Origin: Sepioteuthis lessoniana
Taxonomy: Eukaryota > Mollusca > Cephalopoda > Myopsida > Loliginidae
Assembly: GCA_963585895.1 (NCBI GenBank)
Contig: OY757939.1
Span: 55,197,052 to 55,261,051, forward strand
DNA length: 64,000 nucleotides
Direction: 5' to 3'
The notes beneath the pieces were generated by a model. That model saw only the letters and a program-made list of their open reading frames with translations, did not search any database and had not been told where the DNA came from. Every line of letters starts with the position of its first letter. The first letter of the stretch is position 1. Position numbers and translations under genes: made by a program. Below are positions 12,690 to 24,410 of this stretch, piece by piece.

Positions 12690-14262
12690 TGGTTAAGTTT
12701 TGTACCTTATTTATATGTATTTACCTAACCATTCTGCACAATTAGAATTTGACACAAGGTCAATTTTAAGCAAAGTTTAAAAGATTTGAATTTCCTTCTC
12801 CCAGACTGGTTGCCATACCAAGGTTAAAAAACCTGGTCTGTTTGCCAGTAGCTGGAAGGAGAATAGTTGGATGCATACCTTTTCCAAGGGTATTAGTGAA
12901 AACAAACAACCTTGTCAAGGATTTGAACTTGGGATGCCATCACCATTTCCTATGATGATAGACTTTATACTATGAGTACCTTATTTACATGAACTGTTTT
13001 GTTTCATTTTTTCATTATTTGTTTATTATGTTTCCTTGGACATCTCTGCTTTTTTTACTATCTTCTCACATCAATCTTTTAAAGAAAAAAAAACCCCAAA
13101 GAATCTGTACACAGTATCTATATACTGTGTAAATTCTGTTCAATAATTCATCCAATAGTTTCTCAAAATGCTCTCTTAAATTCTTTTTTCTTAACATTTT
13201 TTTTCTAAAATTAGTCAATTTAATCTTAAATCTTTTATTTTATTGCTGTTTTCATTTGATTAGACAATTTGTTCCAAAAATATATTACTGTATTAGCCAA
13301 AAAATTCCATTGGTTCATAGACTTAGTTTTTGTAATCTGTATTTAAATTTTCAGTTCAAAGAGAAACATTGAAAAAATGTCAACTACAATTAGAAATTCC
13401 ATTAATTATTTTGAAAATTTCAATTAGATCATCTCTTATTCTTATTGCTAGCAAAGTAGTTAATCCTTATTTCTCCAATCTCTCCCTATAAATGTAATTT
13501 TTTACTCTTTTTATTATTTTTATCACTCTTTGTATGCTCTCCAATCTTAATATTATACTCCAATTTCTATTGCCCTGTCGGTTGGAGCTGTAAGAATATG
13601 CTAACTGCACCTCTGCAGAGGGGAAAGAGCCCCCACCCTTCAAATGGAGCCAACTGTTGGCTGTGGGTGGTGACCCATGATACTTGGTTAGAATCCTGAG
13701 GGTTGAACTGTCCTTGATCCAGCAACCGAGTGGTTATGTGACCTGCAACACACCACTTTGGCTCCAACTGAGCTAGATGGGTGGTCAGACATGCCTGATC
13801 CGATCAATTGGCTGGTCACATCAAGCCCTAGCATCTATATGTTTACTCCCAGGAGGTGCCCATGGTGTAATGGTTATTGTCGTAGGAAATGAACACAGCG
13901 ACACGAGTTCAAATCCTGGATGAGACTGATTGCATTTCAAATAGCACTAATACACTTTGGAAAGGTATGAATCCAATTATTCTCCCTCCAGCTATGGGTA
14001 AATAGTAGGGCAGACTGGGTTCTTCAGCCTTGGTTAGGCAACTAGTCTAGGAGAAGGAAAACTGAATTCAAACCTGTTAAACTCCGCTTAAAAATTGACC
14101 TTGTGTCATATCCTGCCCGAGTGGAGGGGTTGGTAAATATGTATATGTTTACTCCCAACTGTATTCATATTTCACCAGTGGCAAACACCCAACCCTTAAT
14201 ATGTTTATAGTTGTTTGTGTTGGCTTGGTTTTGGGTTTCACTAACGTTTTTTTTTTGTGTGC

Positions 14263-14318
<56 letters not shown>

Positions 14319-16576
14319 TTACACACACACACACACACATACATATGTATGTATGTTTACTTCCATTTTTGTGTGTATGGTTCATGTTTTATTTAACTTA
14401 GGTTTGAATTTATCTATAAAGATTCTTTCCTTTATTTGTAGTAGCGTATAGTCATTGTTTTGGTAGATTGGCATGATATTAAATTTTCCTCTGCTACATT
14501 GGTATAGGTGTTTCAAAACATTTAATTTTCTATTTTCTTCTATTTTGATATTACTCTTGTGAAGTGATGTCCTTGTATTGAGGGCCTGTGTTGATCCTAT
14601 ATATATTTCTTTGCATTCGTTACATTCAATTTTGTATACTACGTTTTTTGAGTTGCAGCTTAAGTTTGTATTTATTTTGAATTTGGTTTCAGGGTTTTTA
14701 AAAGTGTAGGATTTACCTGCTATAATTATATCACATATTTTGCATCGTTTAATTTTGCATTTGGTAACTCCTTATGTTGTGTTTTTTCCGAATGTTGAAG
14801 AGGTGAGTATTCTTTTCATATTTTTGGGTTGTCTTAGGCTTTTAATTATTTTTGTTGTGTCTAGTATTTCTTTGATTTTGTCTTTGTTTTCAATTTCTTC
14901 CAGATTTCTCATTATTTCTGTAAATAGTCCTGGATTATTTTTGTTGTAGGTTGTGACATAAGCAAGGGTTTTTTTGTTGTTGTTTTTTCGTGTTCCTTAA
15001 TTCTCTTAGGGGTATTTTTTCTGCTAATTCCAACCCTTTATTTATTAGTGTTGTGGATATCCTCTCTGGTGTGGGATTGTATGTAGTTCTTTGAGGCATG
15101 TTTTTTTTTTTTTTTTTTAAGGTTTTTATCAGTGATTGTGAGTATTCTATGTGCTAGTGTGTAAGGGATGGATTTTATAGTTTTTGGGGTGGTGGCTTCT
15201 GAAGTGGAGGTATTGTTGGGTGTCTGTTGGTTTGTGGTAAATATCTGTGATGATTTTACCATTTACGTTTTTTAAGAGGATATCTAAAAATGGTAATTCT
15301 TTTAGGCTGTGTTCCATAGTAAATTTTATTTTGGGGTGTAGGTTTTGTAGTTGTTCATGCCTTCCAGAATATGAAGCAATCATCCAAGTATCTTTTCCAT
15401 GATCTGGTAAAGTCTTCTTTTATATCATTGTCGTATTTTTTACCTATTATTTTATATAGGTTTTCTTCTAAATACACTAGGGTTAGGGTAGCGTATGTTG
15501 GTGCCATTTTTGTCCCCATAGCTGTTCCTTGGATCTGGATATAGTTAATGTTATTGAATTGGAAGGAGTTATTGTTGAAGATTATTTCTATACCCTCTAT
15601 GATAAAATTTTTGTTAAATCTTGGGTGTAGTGTATCTGGGTGTTTATCTATCCAAAATGAGATGGCTTGTTTTCCTAATTCATGGGGGATATTACTATAT
15701 AGGTTTGTGAATTCAAATGTGGCTATGAGTGTATTGGGATCAATTTTTTCTGGTATGGAGTTTAAAAAATCTATGTTGTCCTTAAAATAACTTTTTATTT
15801 TATTTAGGAAAGGTTGTAGCAAGATGTCTATTAGTTTGCTAAGTCTGCGAGTTGGGCATGATGGGCCTGCTACAATGGGCCTGAATTTGAGGTCACTGGG
15901 GTTTGGGATTTTTATGCAATCTGATTTTTGTGTTTCTACGGCCTTTTTTATTTGTTTGGATTTGAGTATTTTTGGTAGTCCATAAAAGTTGCTGGTTTTG
16001 GAGATGTGGTTTGTTAAGTCTTTTTTTTCTTTTTGGTTAGTTATTTGTTGTGTATTTTACAGAATTTAGTAATTTTTGATATTATATTATTGTTTATGTT
16101 TGTAGTAGGTTTTATCTTCCATTATTTCTTGGATTTTGGTTTTGTAGTATGTTTTATCTAAGATGGCTACGGCACTACCTTTGTCTGCTTCTTTTATAAT
16201 TATTTTTTTCATCTTCTTGTAAAATTTTTTAAAGCTCGTTTTTGTTTTTGTGAAAGGTTATTTTTTGTTGTTTTTTCTTTTAGGTTAATATTCCATAATT
16301 TTTCGAAGAATGTATTTAGTTCACTATTGTTGTTTTTGTGTGGAAATAATTTGGTCTTATTTTTTTACAAAGGAATTGTCTGTACCTTTTTTATTTTTGA
16401 ATATTTCTATTAGTCTAAATTTCCTTTTAAATTTTAAGTTCTCCAATGTTGCTTCTTGGGGTGGGGCAAAACTTAAGATCTAGTTTGAGTAGGTTTATTT
16501 GGTCTTTATTCAACTTGTGTGAAGATAAGTTTATAATTTTCAGTTCAATATTACTTTCGGTTTTTTTGTGGGTGCA

Positions 16577-16614
<38 letters not shown>

Positions 16615-17519
16615 CACACACATGCACACACACACATTGTGTACTTTAGCAGCAAGTCATTATTTAAGGATGTCCGGTTGAAAACCACAGAGTATTTTCT
16701 TTTTAGGATCTTTTAGTGTGCCGGACATTGACATAATGGTTAGAGTGTTCGCCAATGACCCGGGAGACCTGGGTTCAATCCCAGGTTGAGTCATACCAAA
16801 GACTCAAGAAATGGTACTTGATGCTACCTTGCTTAACACTCAGCATTATAAGGTAAGGATCAAGGGTAAAGTAGAGCAATCCAGGGAAAGGAGTAGCGCC
16901 CTCCCCTACACCTTGGTGTAGTAGCTATCAAAAAGGGAGCCTTTGGGTCCCTCTCAACTACGGTCACCAACTTTAATTATTTAGATGTTCAAATCTTATT
17001 TTCCTTATGTCTGGGTCAAGGTGGTGAAGAAATGGTTGAAAGAACTTGGGCTAGTATGGGGTACTTTCTTCACCACCTTGACCCAAACATAAGGAAAATA
17101 AGAAAACTTGAATATCTTCACTGAAAGATCCTAAAAAGAAAATACTCCAGTCTTCAACTAAACATGCTTAAATATTTTCACAACCACACACACACACACA
17201 CTGGGGTTTGTTTTTTTTTCATTATTCTCGATCTATATAAGGTTTTTGTAGTGTAAAGGTTGCTGTTGTAGGAAATGGATACAGGGATGTGAGTTCAATT
17301 CCTGGAGTAAGCTGTTTGTATTTCATATAGCAATAATATCCTTGGGAAAGGTATGAATTCCACTAGTCTCCCTCCAGGTATGGATAAATAGTAGGGCAGA
17401 CTAGGTTTTTTAACTTTGGTATGACATCTACTCTAGGAGAAGGAAAACTCTGAACTCAAACCTGTTAAACTTTGTTTAAAACTGACCTTATGTCACATCC
17501 AGCTTATGCACTGGGGTTG

Positions 17520-17566
<47 letters not shown>

Positions 17567-18234
17567 AACATATATGATAAAGCAAAACTCGTAGCTTAAA
17601 AGTATTTTGAAAAAGAATACATAAACAAAACAGTGATAATATAGGAGTATGTATACCACATGCATACTAATTAGTAAAAGAAGTATCTTTTTTATTTTCT
17701 TTTTAAATTGAGTAGGTCCCACCTCTCTAAGTTGGGGGATATGTTCCAAGTGGATTTCTGAAATATAAATAACACTAAAGCATATATATATTGTGCAATT
17801 AGAAGGAAACTCAAACCTGGTTAAATTGTTATTATAAATTTCGCCAGAGATTATCATCATACTCTCCGTCTCATCAAATGACCATACATGTTTAACTTGA
17901 GGTTGAAAAACAGCAAATATGGATTACAGTCTATATGTGTATGAAAAAAAAAGGAAAAACCTATATAAATTCTAGATTCTCAGGCGAGAGCAAAGGGGGT
18001 CAAAACAATAGAGTGTTGGAAACATTAAGAAACTAGAACAGGGTGTTCCTGTAAATCGACCCATCCCAATCTAATACACTCTGTATGTGGGTTTTGTTAT
18101 ATAAACCCGGAGAGAAAAAGATATGTAACAATAGCCATACATCAAGCACTCACATAGACTTATATGATATTCCTCATATATTCTATACGTGAATAATCTC
18201 ACACCCACTGTCTTCGGACACTGACTGGATATTA

Positions 18235-18276
<42 letters not shown>

Positions 18277-20823
18277 ACCAAGTATAATTATAATTAATAA
18301 TAATAGAGATAACTAATATATAGTAAAGTAATGAAATAGAACAACAATATTGTTTATTCACGCAACTTTAATTGGTTACATAGTTTGAAGCTTTTTAGCA
18401 ATAAGTAATACCTAATGATATATATTTTGTTTGCCCGTGGTGTAATTATCGTTGTGAGAAATGGACACAGTGACATGAGTTCAAATCTTGGACAAGACTG
18501 ATTGCATTTCACATAGCATTAATACCCTTGGGAAAGGTATGAATCCAATTATTCTCCCTCCAGCTATGGGTAAATAGTAAAGCAGACTAGGTTCTTCAGC
18601 CTTGGGGAGGCAACTAGTCTAGAAGAAGGAAAACTCTGAATTCAAACCTGTTAAACTCTGCTTAAAAATTGATCTTGTGTCATATCCTGCCCGAGCGGAG
18701 GGGTTGGGTAAATATGATAATATTCAACTAGAAAGAGTGGTTCAGAAGAAAATGAACTTTTTATAAAAGAATTGCTGGAGGGTGTATTGATTTATAGCTG
18801 AGTTTAGTGCTATGACCACTGTTTATTGCTTCATTAAAAAGTGGGAGGTATAAATTCATGCTCCATATATGTAATTTAACCTTACAGTATAAATTTACCA
18901 TTTTGCTGTCTTTACTGCCAACTTACTTTCCTGCTCTGCTACTCTCTATTGTTCTAGCTTTTAGGCTAGTATCTAGCTGTGAAGCCCAGTTGGATGGGGG
19001 TTGTAGAATATGCCAACTGCATCTCTGCAGAGAAGCAAGACCCATCCCCAATAAGTCTCCTGAATATGACATTAAACTATCTGATTGATGGTGAGGCTCC
19101 AGCCCTGGAGCTTTAGTGGATGTGGTGTACTCTTTCATTGCCAATACTCCCAGGTCCACTCTGGCCCAGAGTGTTACTTAATACCTGTTAGGGTCCTATC
19201 TATGGGTCATATATCTTTTACTATGCTTGAAACCATTTAACTGCATGAAAATAGAACAATTAATGTTAGATAGCAATACTTGAAACCATTTAACTATGTG
19301 CAAATAGTAAATAGCAGTACTATTTAACTGGCTCATTTAAAAATTGTTGCCAATAAACTATTCACTCATCAATCATAATGTATATGTGTGTGTAAACAGG
19401 ATTTGGCATTAAGTATCCCACAAAAGTTGATATGCTATAAAATACAACCAACCAGCTGTGATTGGCTAGAATACCTAGGAGAGTCTTGGAGAGCTGAGGA
19501 AACTTGTTGTCACTTAGATTTCAGTAAAACCAACTCATGTGAAAAGCTAATACAGAGATAAAAAAAAATAATCTACAAGAGCAATGTGTATGAAACAATT
19601 GAATGACCAATATATTTCGTATTGAAGTTTGATTACCAATTCAATCATTACATATCTGACGAAATTCTATTCGTCACCAGCAGGAAAGAGGAAATATATC
19701 TAAAAGCTCTTATATTGGTCAGAAGTTGCATCCAAATAGATTTGGCACTCCCATAATTTGATGTAAAACCAACAAAGCCTGGGATGTACTAAGCTACTGT
19801 CTTTTAGTATGATGTAGAGTAGACCCAACCTGACATGAAACCATAAAAAAAAACAAAATGTTGCAATTTATATCTAAGAACTTTTAGATATATTTCCTCT
19901 TTACTGCTGGTGACGAATAGAATTTCATCAGATATGTAATGATTGAATTGGTAATAAAACCTCTGAATAAAACTTTAATTTCAAATTTCAAAGTTGAACA
20001 TTTTCAACTTACATTACATTTTAAAACACTAACTCGGTCAGTTTTCATGATAAACCAATAAATCTTACATTTTTACCTATGTTTTCAGGGTCAATCTTTC
20101 ACATGAAATGGTTGCCAGTGATGTTGAATCACTCCTTATACCATATCTAGGGTTACCCCTCCCCCTCCCCTCAGCCACTTCTACAGAGGAGGCCAAAAAC
20201 ATGCAGCAATTTCGGTATGGATCCCAGGTTATATGATGTGCATTTATATGGATGCATTACCTGGATGCTAATGTAACACAGAGAAAACTCTAAATTGGAA
20301 CTACAGAGGAATGTTATATGCTGTTTTGAACAAATCTTGGAAGCAACACCTCCACAAAACAACAGTTGTATAGCCACTTACCTCCCATCTCACAAACCAA
20401 CCAAGTAATATGAATAAGACACATGGGGCACTGCTGGGGAGGTATAGACAAACTCATAAGCAACATTTTCTCATGGACGCCCCAATATTGGCCAACCAGC
20501 AAGGACTTATGTACATCAGCTCTGTGCGGATATTGGATACAGTCTAGAGGACTTGCCAAAAGCAATGGATGATAAGAACAGATGGCAAGAGAAAGTCAGG
20601 GAACTCCATGCTAGCAGCACAACTTGATAATAATATATATATATATATATAATCCACATCTTTTTTTCATCCAAAAGTACCTCAATTTTTCTCATTTCCA
20701 ACATCTGCTGATCTTTTATCGCTCACAGAAAATAATTTAGTGTACAAGAGAACTGGGAATTTTCATGAAATTTTATCTGAAATTGGTAGCGTAAAGTATA
20801 TATTAATGTGCAGCATACATGGA

Positions 20824-20854
<31 letters not shown>

Positions 20855-21537
20855 GCAAATTTCATTAAACATAATAGACATTTTATGTCTACATATTTTC
20901 TTCTGGATTCGTTCGAATTCCCGTATTACTTTTATTGTATTCGGGGGTAATTGATTTATGTATTGTCCATAGTTGTATGTATCCCTAGTACTTTCTGCCC
21001 AACTTTGGGCCATCATCAGGGGAGGATCTATTACAAAAGTAATGTAACTTTTGTTTTAGCATATTACTACTATGTAAGGGCATCTTTGCCGTTGAAGATT
21101 ATGGCATTTGCTTTTAAATGTAATTCTATAATTAGTGCCAATAGCTAAAGATATTTAAGTACATTAGCACTGGTTTGAAAATTAATTCTATTAAGTGTTT
21201 GTTGCATGTTTCTAATATGTAGTGCTTCGAGAATCTGAAGTTTTTGTTTATTATTTTGATGTTCTAATATTGTTGTGTTGTCAGTGAGAATTTTCCGTAG
21301 TTGTGTTGTTGGGCATGAATGTTTGTTTAAATGCTGAGCTATTGAACTTGTCAGAAAGGTGCATTGTAAGTCTCCTTGACAGGGTAGTTGAGGTTACTAT
21401 GGACAATACATAAATCAATTCCCCCCAAATACGATAAAAGTAATATGGGAATTCGAACAGATCCAGAAGAAAATATGTAGACATAAAATGTCTATTATGT
21501 TTAATGAAATTTGCATTAACGAAGAAATGCTGCCTAA

Positions 21538-21570
<33 letters not shown>

Positions 21571-23214
21571 AAATATTTTCTCTATCTTGTCTTCAGGAGA
21601 AAAAACAAATGGATGATATATACTTATGCTTCATTATTTTTTAGGGAGTGGCTGTAAAACAATGGTGGCCCAATGGCTATGGAACTCCTCATCTATACCA
21701 TCTGGATTTGATCTTTACCTCAGCTGATGGACAAGAATTGTCAGCAAAACAAGTTCGTATTGGGTTCCGTACTGTGAAATTGGTACAAAATCAAATCACC
21801 GCTAAAGATGAACATGGTAAGCAATAAAAACAATTTTTTTTTTCATTTAAGGAATTCATATTCAAAAATAGTCACCTGTATAGGCTTTCCATTTTTTTTT
21901 AATTATCAGCAGCTTATAAAATGCCCCTAAATGTAACAACTACTTGGTTAATAATATCTATGAAAATATACAAAAGTTGTTCTGAAAGGCATACCTCCTA
22001 TTTATTTCTGCTAAAATTACAAAAGATGCAAGTACAGCATTGGAGGGAACAAGTTTTCAGCCACAAAATGCTATTTTTCCACATAGTCACCACCATTGGC
22101 TCTGAATTGCCCCCTATGGTGAACAACAGCTTTCATTTTAATTATTATGTTACTGTAACAAGGGAAAAAAATAACACATGATAGTGTGATTTCTGTTAGT
22201 GCAACAGTGTTAACATCCTCTAATTTTGAGAATAATGTAATCCCTGTCCAGTTTATATCTCTGTTCATTATGATTTCATAAAAAAGAGAACCTCCCTTTT
22301 ATTTATCTATTAATTCTTAAAGATTGTTTTTTTTAATGTCTTAAAGAATTTTGTACTTATTCAGCAGTTCAGTTTGCAAACTAATAATTCATTCAGAATT
22401 GGTATTGTACTCAATCAAATTTTTTCTTTTTTTTTTTTTTTTTAAAGGATTAACCTTTTATTTCAAAGTCAACGGTATCCCAATCTTCTTCAAAGGATCC
22501 AACTGGATCCCTGCAGACAGTTTTCAGGAACGTGTCACAGAATCACGTATACGGAATCTTCTCCAATCAGTCGTTGATGCCAATCAGAATTCAATTCGTA
22601 TCTGGGGTGGTGGAGTGAGTTGTGTTTTTCAATTTTTCTTATTGTGTTTGTATAGAATAACCTATGAAAATTTACATTAATATATATATAATCTATTATA
22701 TATCAATATAACACACACACACGCACGCACATATATAAAATGGAAAGAAATATTGAGTAGACATTACTAAATTCTTTAAAATAAATTTACAATTAAAAAT
22801 TCTAAAAAATTCTATAAAAACTATTAAACCAAAAATGTTTAGTAGTGATAAAATAAAAACGAAAAGAGACCAATATAAAAAAAACAGACTGAAATGAAGA
22901 TACAAGGAAATCACTCATTAGAAATTGGAGATCTTCTTAACAGAGATATATAACAAATTTTATTTTTATGAATATTTCAATTATGAAATGTGAATCTTTA
23001 TGTAAGATAAAAATATTCCTCAAAGTTAACGGTAAAAAGAGAATTTTTAAAATCACACCTGACAAGCCCAACAAACAGGCAAAATAAATTTATAATGGAA
23101 TAAACTTATTGATTTTCTTGTTTCTCAATGATATTTCACTCTGTATAAGCTTATATATATATATTATAAACTTTACATTAAGCACTCAATTTGGATAATC
23201 TAGAGAATCTATTG

Positions 23215-23274
<60 letters not shown>

Positions 23275-24372
23275 TTATATTTACAATCAAGTTAGTTTCT
23301 GTCATTTGCTTCCTTTTTGACTGAAGTGTTAATTCCCAAAATTATGTTTTAAGTAGATACAATTTGGTCATCAGTCATATTTCTTTCATCTTAATGGTAT
23401 GAACCTTCTTATTCCATAAGCTATGGATTAAATAGTACTAATACTGTCCATCTACAAGATTGACTTTGGCATTAAATAATCCATGAAGGTTGATATGCCA
23501 TTAAAAAATATAAAAATATATTGCATTAGAATATTTTGTTTTTGGTGAGGGTGGGGTTATAATCACCATTTACCCGTTTTGTCTTTCTCTCACCCTATTT
23601 TAACTCAAAAAAGATAAAACCATTAGTCTTTTTCTCTCCTAACCATTACTTTCTTGGAACTGAAGTCAAAATTTTAGATTTAAAAGAAATATTGAAATTA
23701 TTTCAGGCAATGATTTTTGTTTTTCAAAATTGATTTAAGTAATCATTGAATTGGTTAATTCTATTGAATCCTATTTTGATAATGGTTACTTTATTTTTGG
23801 AAGATTTTTAATTACCAAGTTTAAATTTTCCTGTCAGCAAATATCAATTGTAGCAAGAAAGTCACGCCTATAATATTCCTGTATTACAAAACAATGGATA
23901 CTGACATTTTATATCCACAGATTAATACTGAGTGGGGACACCCCATGGCGTAATGGCTAAGTAAGGCCTTAGAATAAGCAAGTTCAAACTCCAGTCATGC
24001 TATTAGGTTTACTTTTGTTCTAATACCCTTGGGAAAGGTATGAACGCTCTTATTTCTTTAGAAATGGGTTAAATAGTATCACTACTATTCAAACCAATTA
24101 ACAGTAGTTTACAAATGAGAATGTTCTTAAAATAAGTCCTTTTTAAAGACAACAATTAAAATTGTCAGAAATGGGTTTTGGGAAATTATATATATGGTAG
24201 TAATGAATATAAATAAATAAGGATAAAACAGATTTTATTATAGTTTACAATTGTATTATCAACTATAATAAGATTGATATTATATTAAAATATTTTGTTT
24301 TTTGGGGGATGGGGTTATAACCACTATTTACCCATTTTGTCTTTTTCTCACTCCATTTTAACACAAAGAAAC

Positions 24373-24410
<38 letters not shown>

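Noticed and set aside
13855..13920. Functional tRNA gene
   Set aside because: A and B boxes are present but no acceptor stem closes and the same head recurs many times with a SINE body.
14149..14451. Overlapping ORFs on both strands rich in Tyr-Ile and Thr-His
   Set aside because: Produced by the (TA)n(CA)n tract; dinucleotide repeats are open in several frames.
19661..19692. CTGACGA...GAAA as a further hammerhead in the 19631 inverted repeat
   Set aside because: The intervening bases fold into a TGACGAA/TTCGTCA hairpin that consumes box 1, and no cleavage triplet with a stem I partner follows.
20092..20215. Possible exon after ttttcag at ~20089 (intron d-e)
   Set aside because: Phases of exons d and e already join with matching protein; the stretch adds no MANBA homology.
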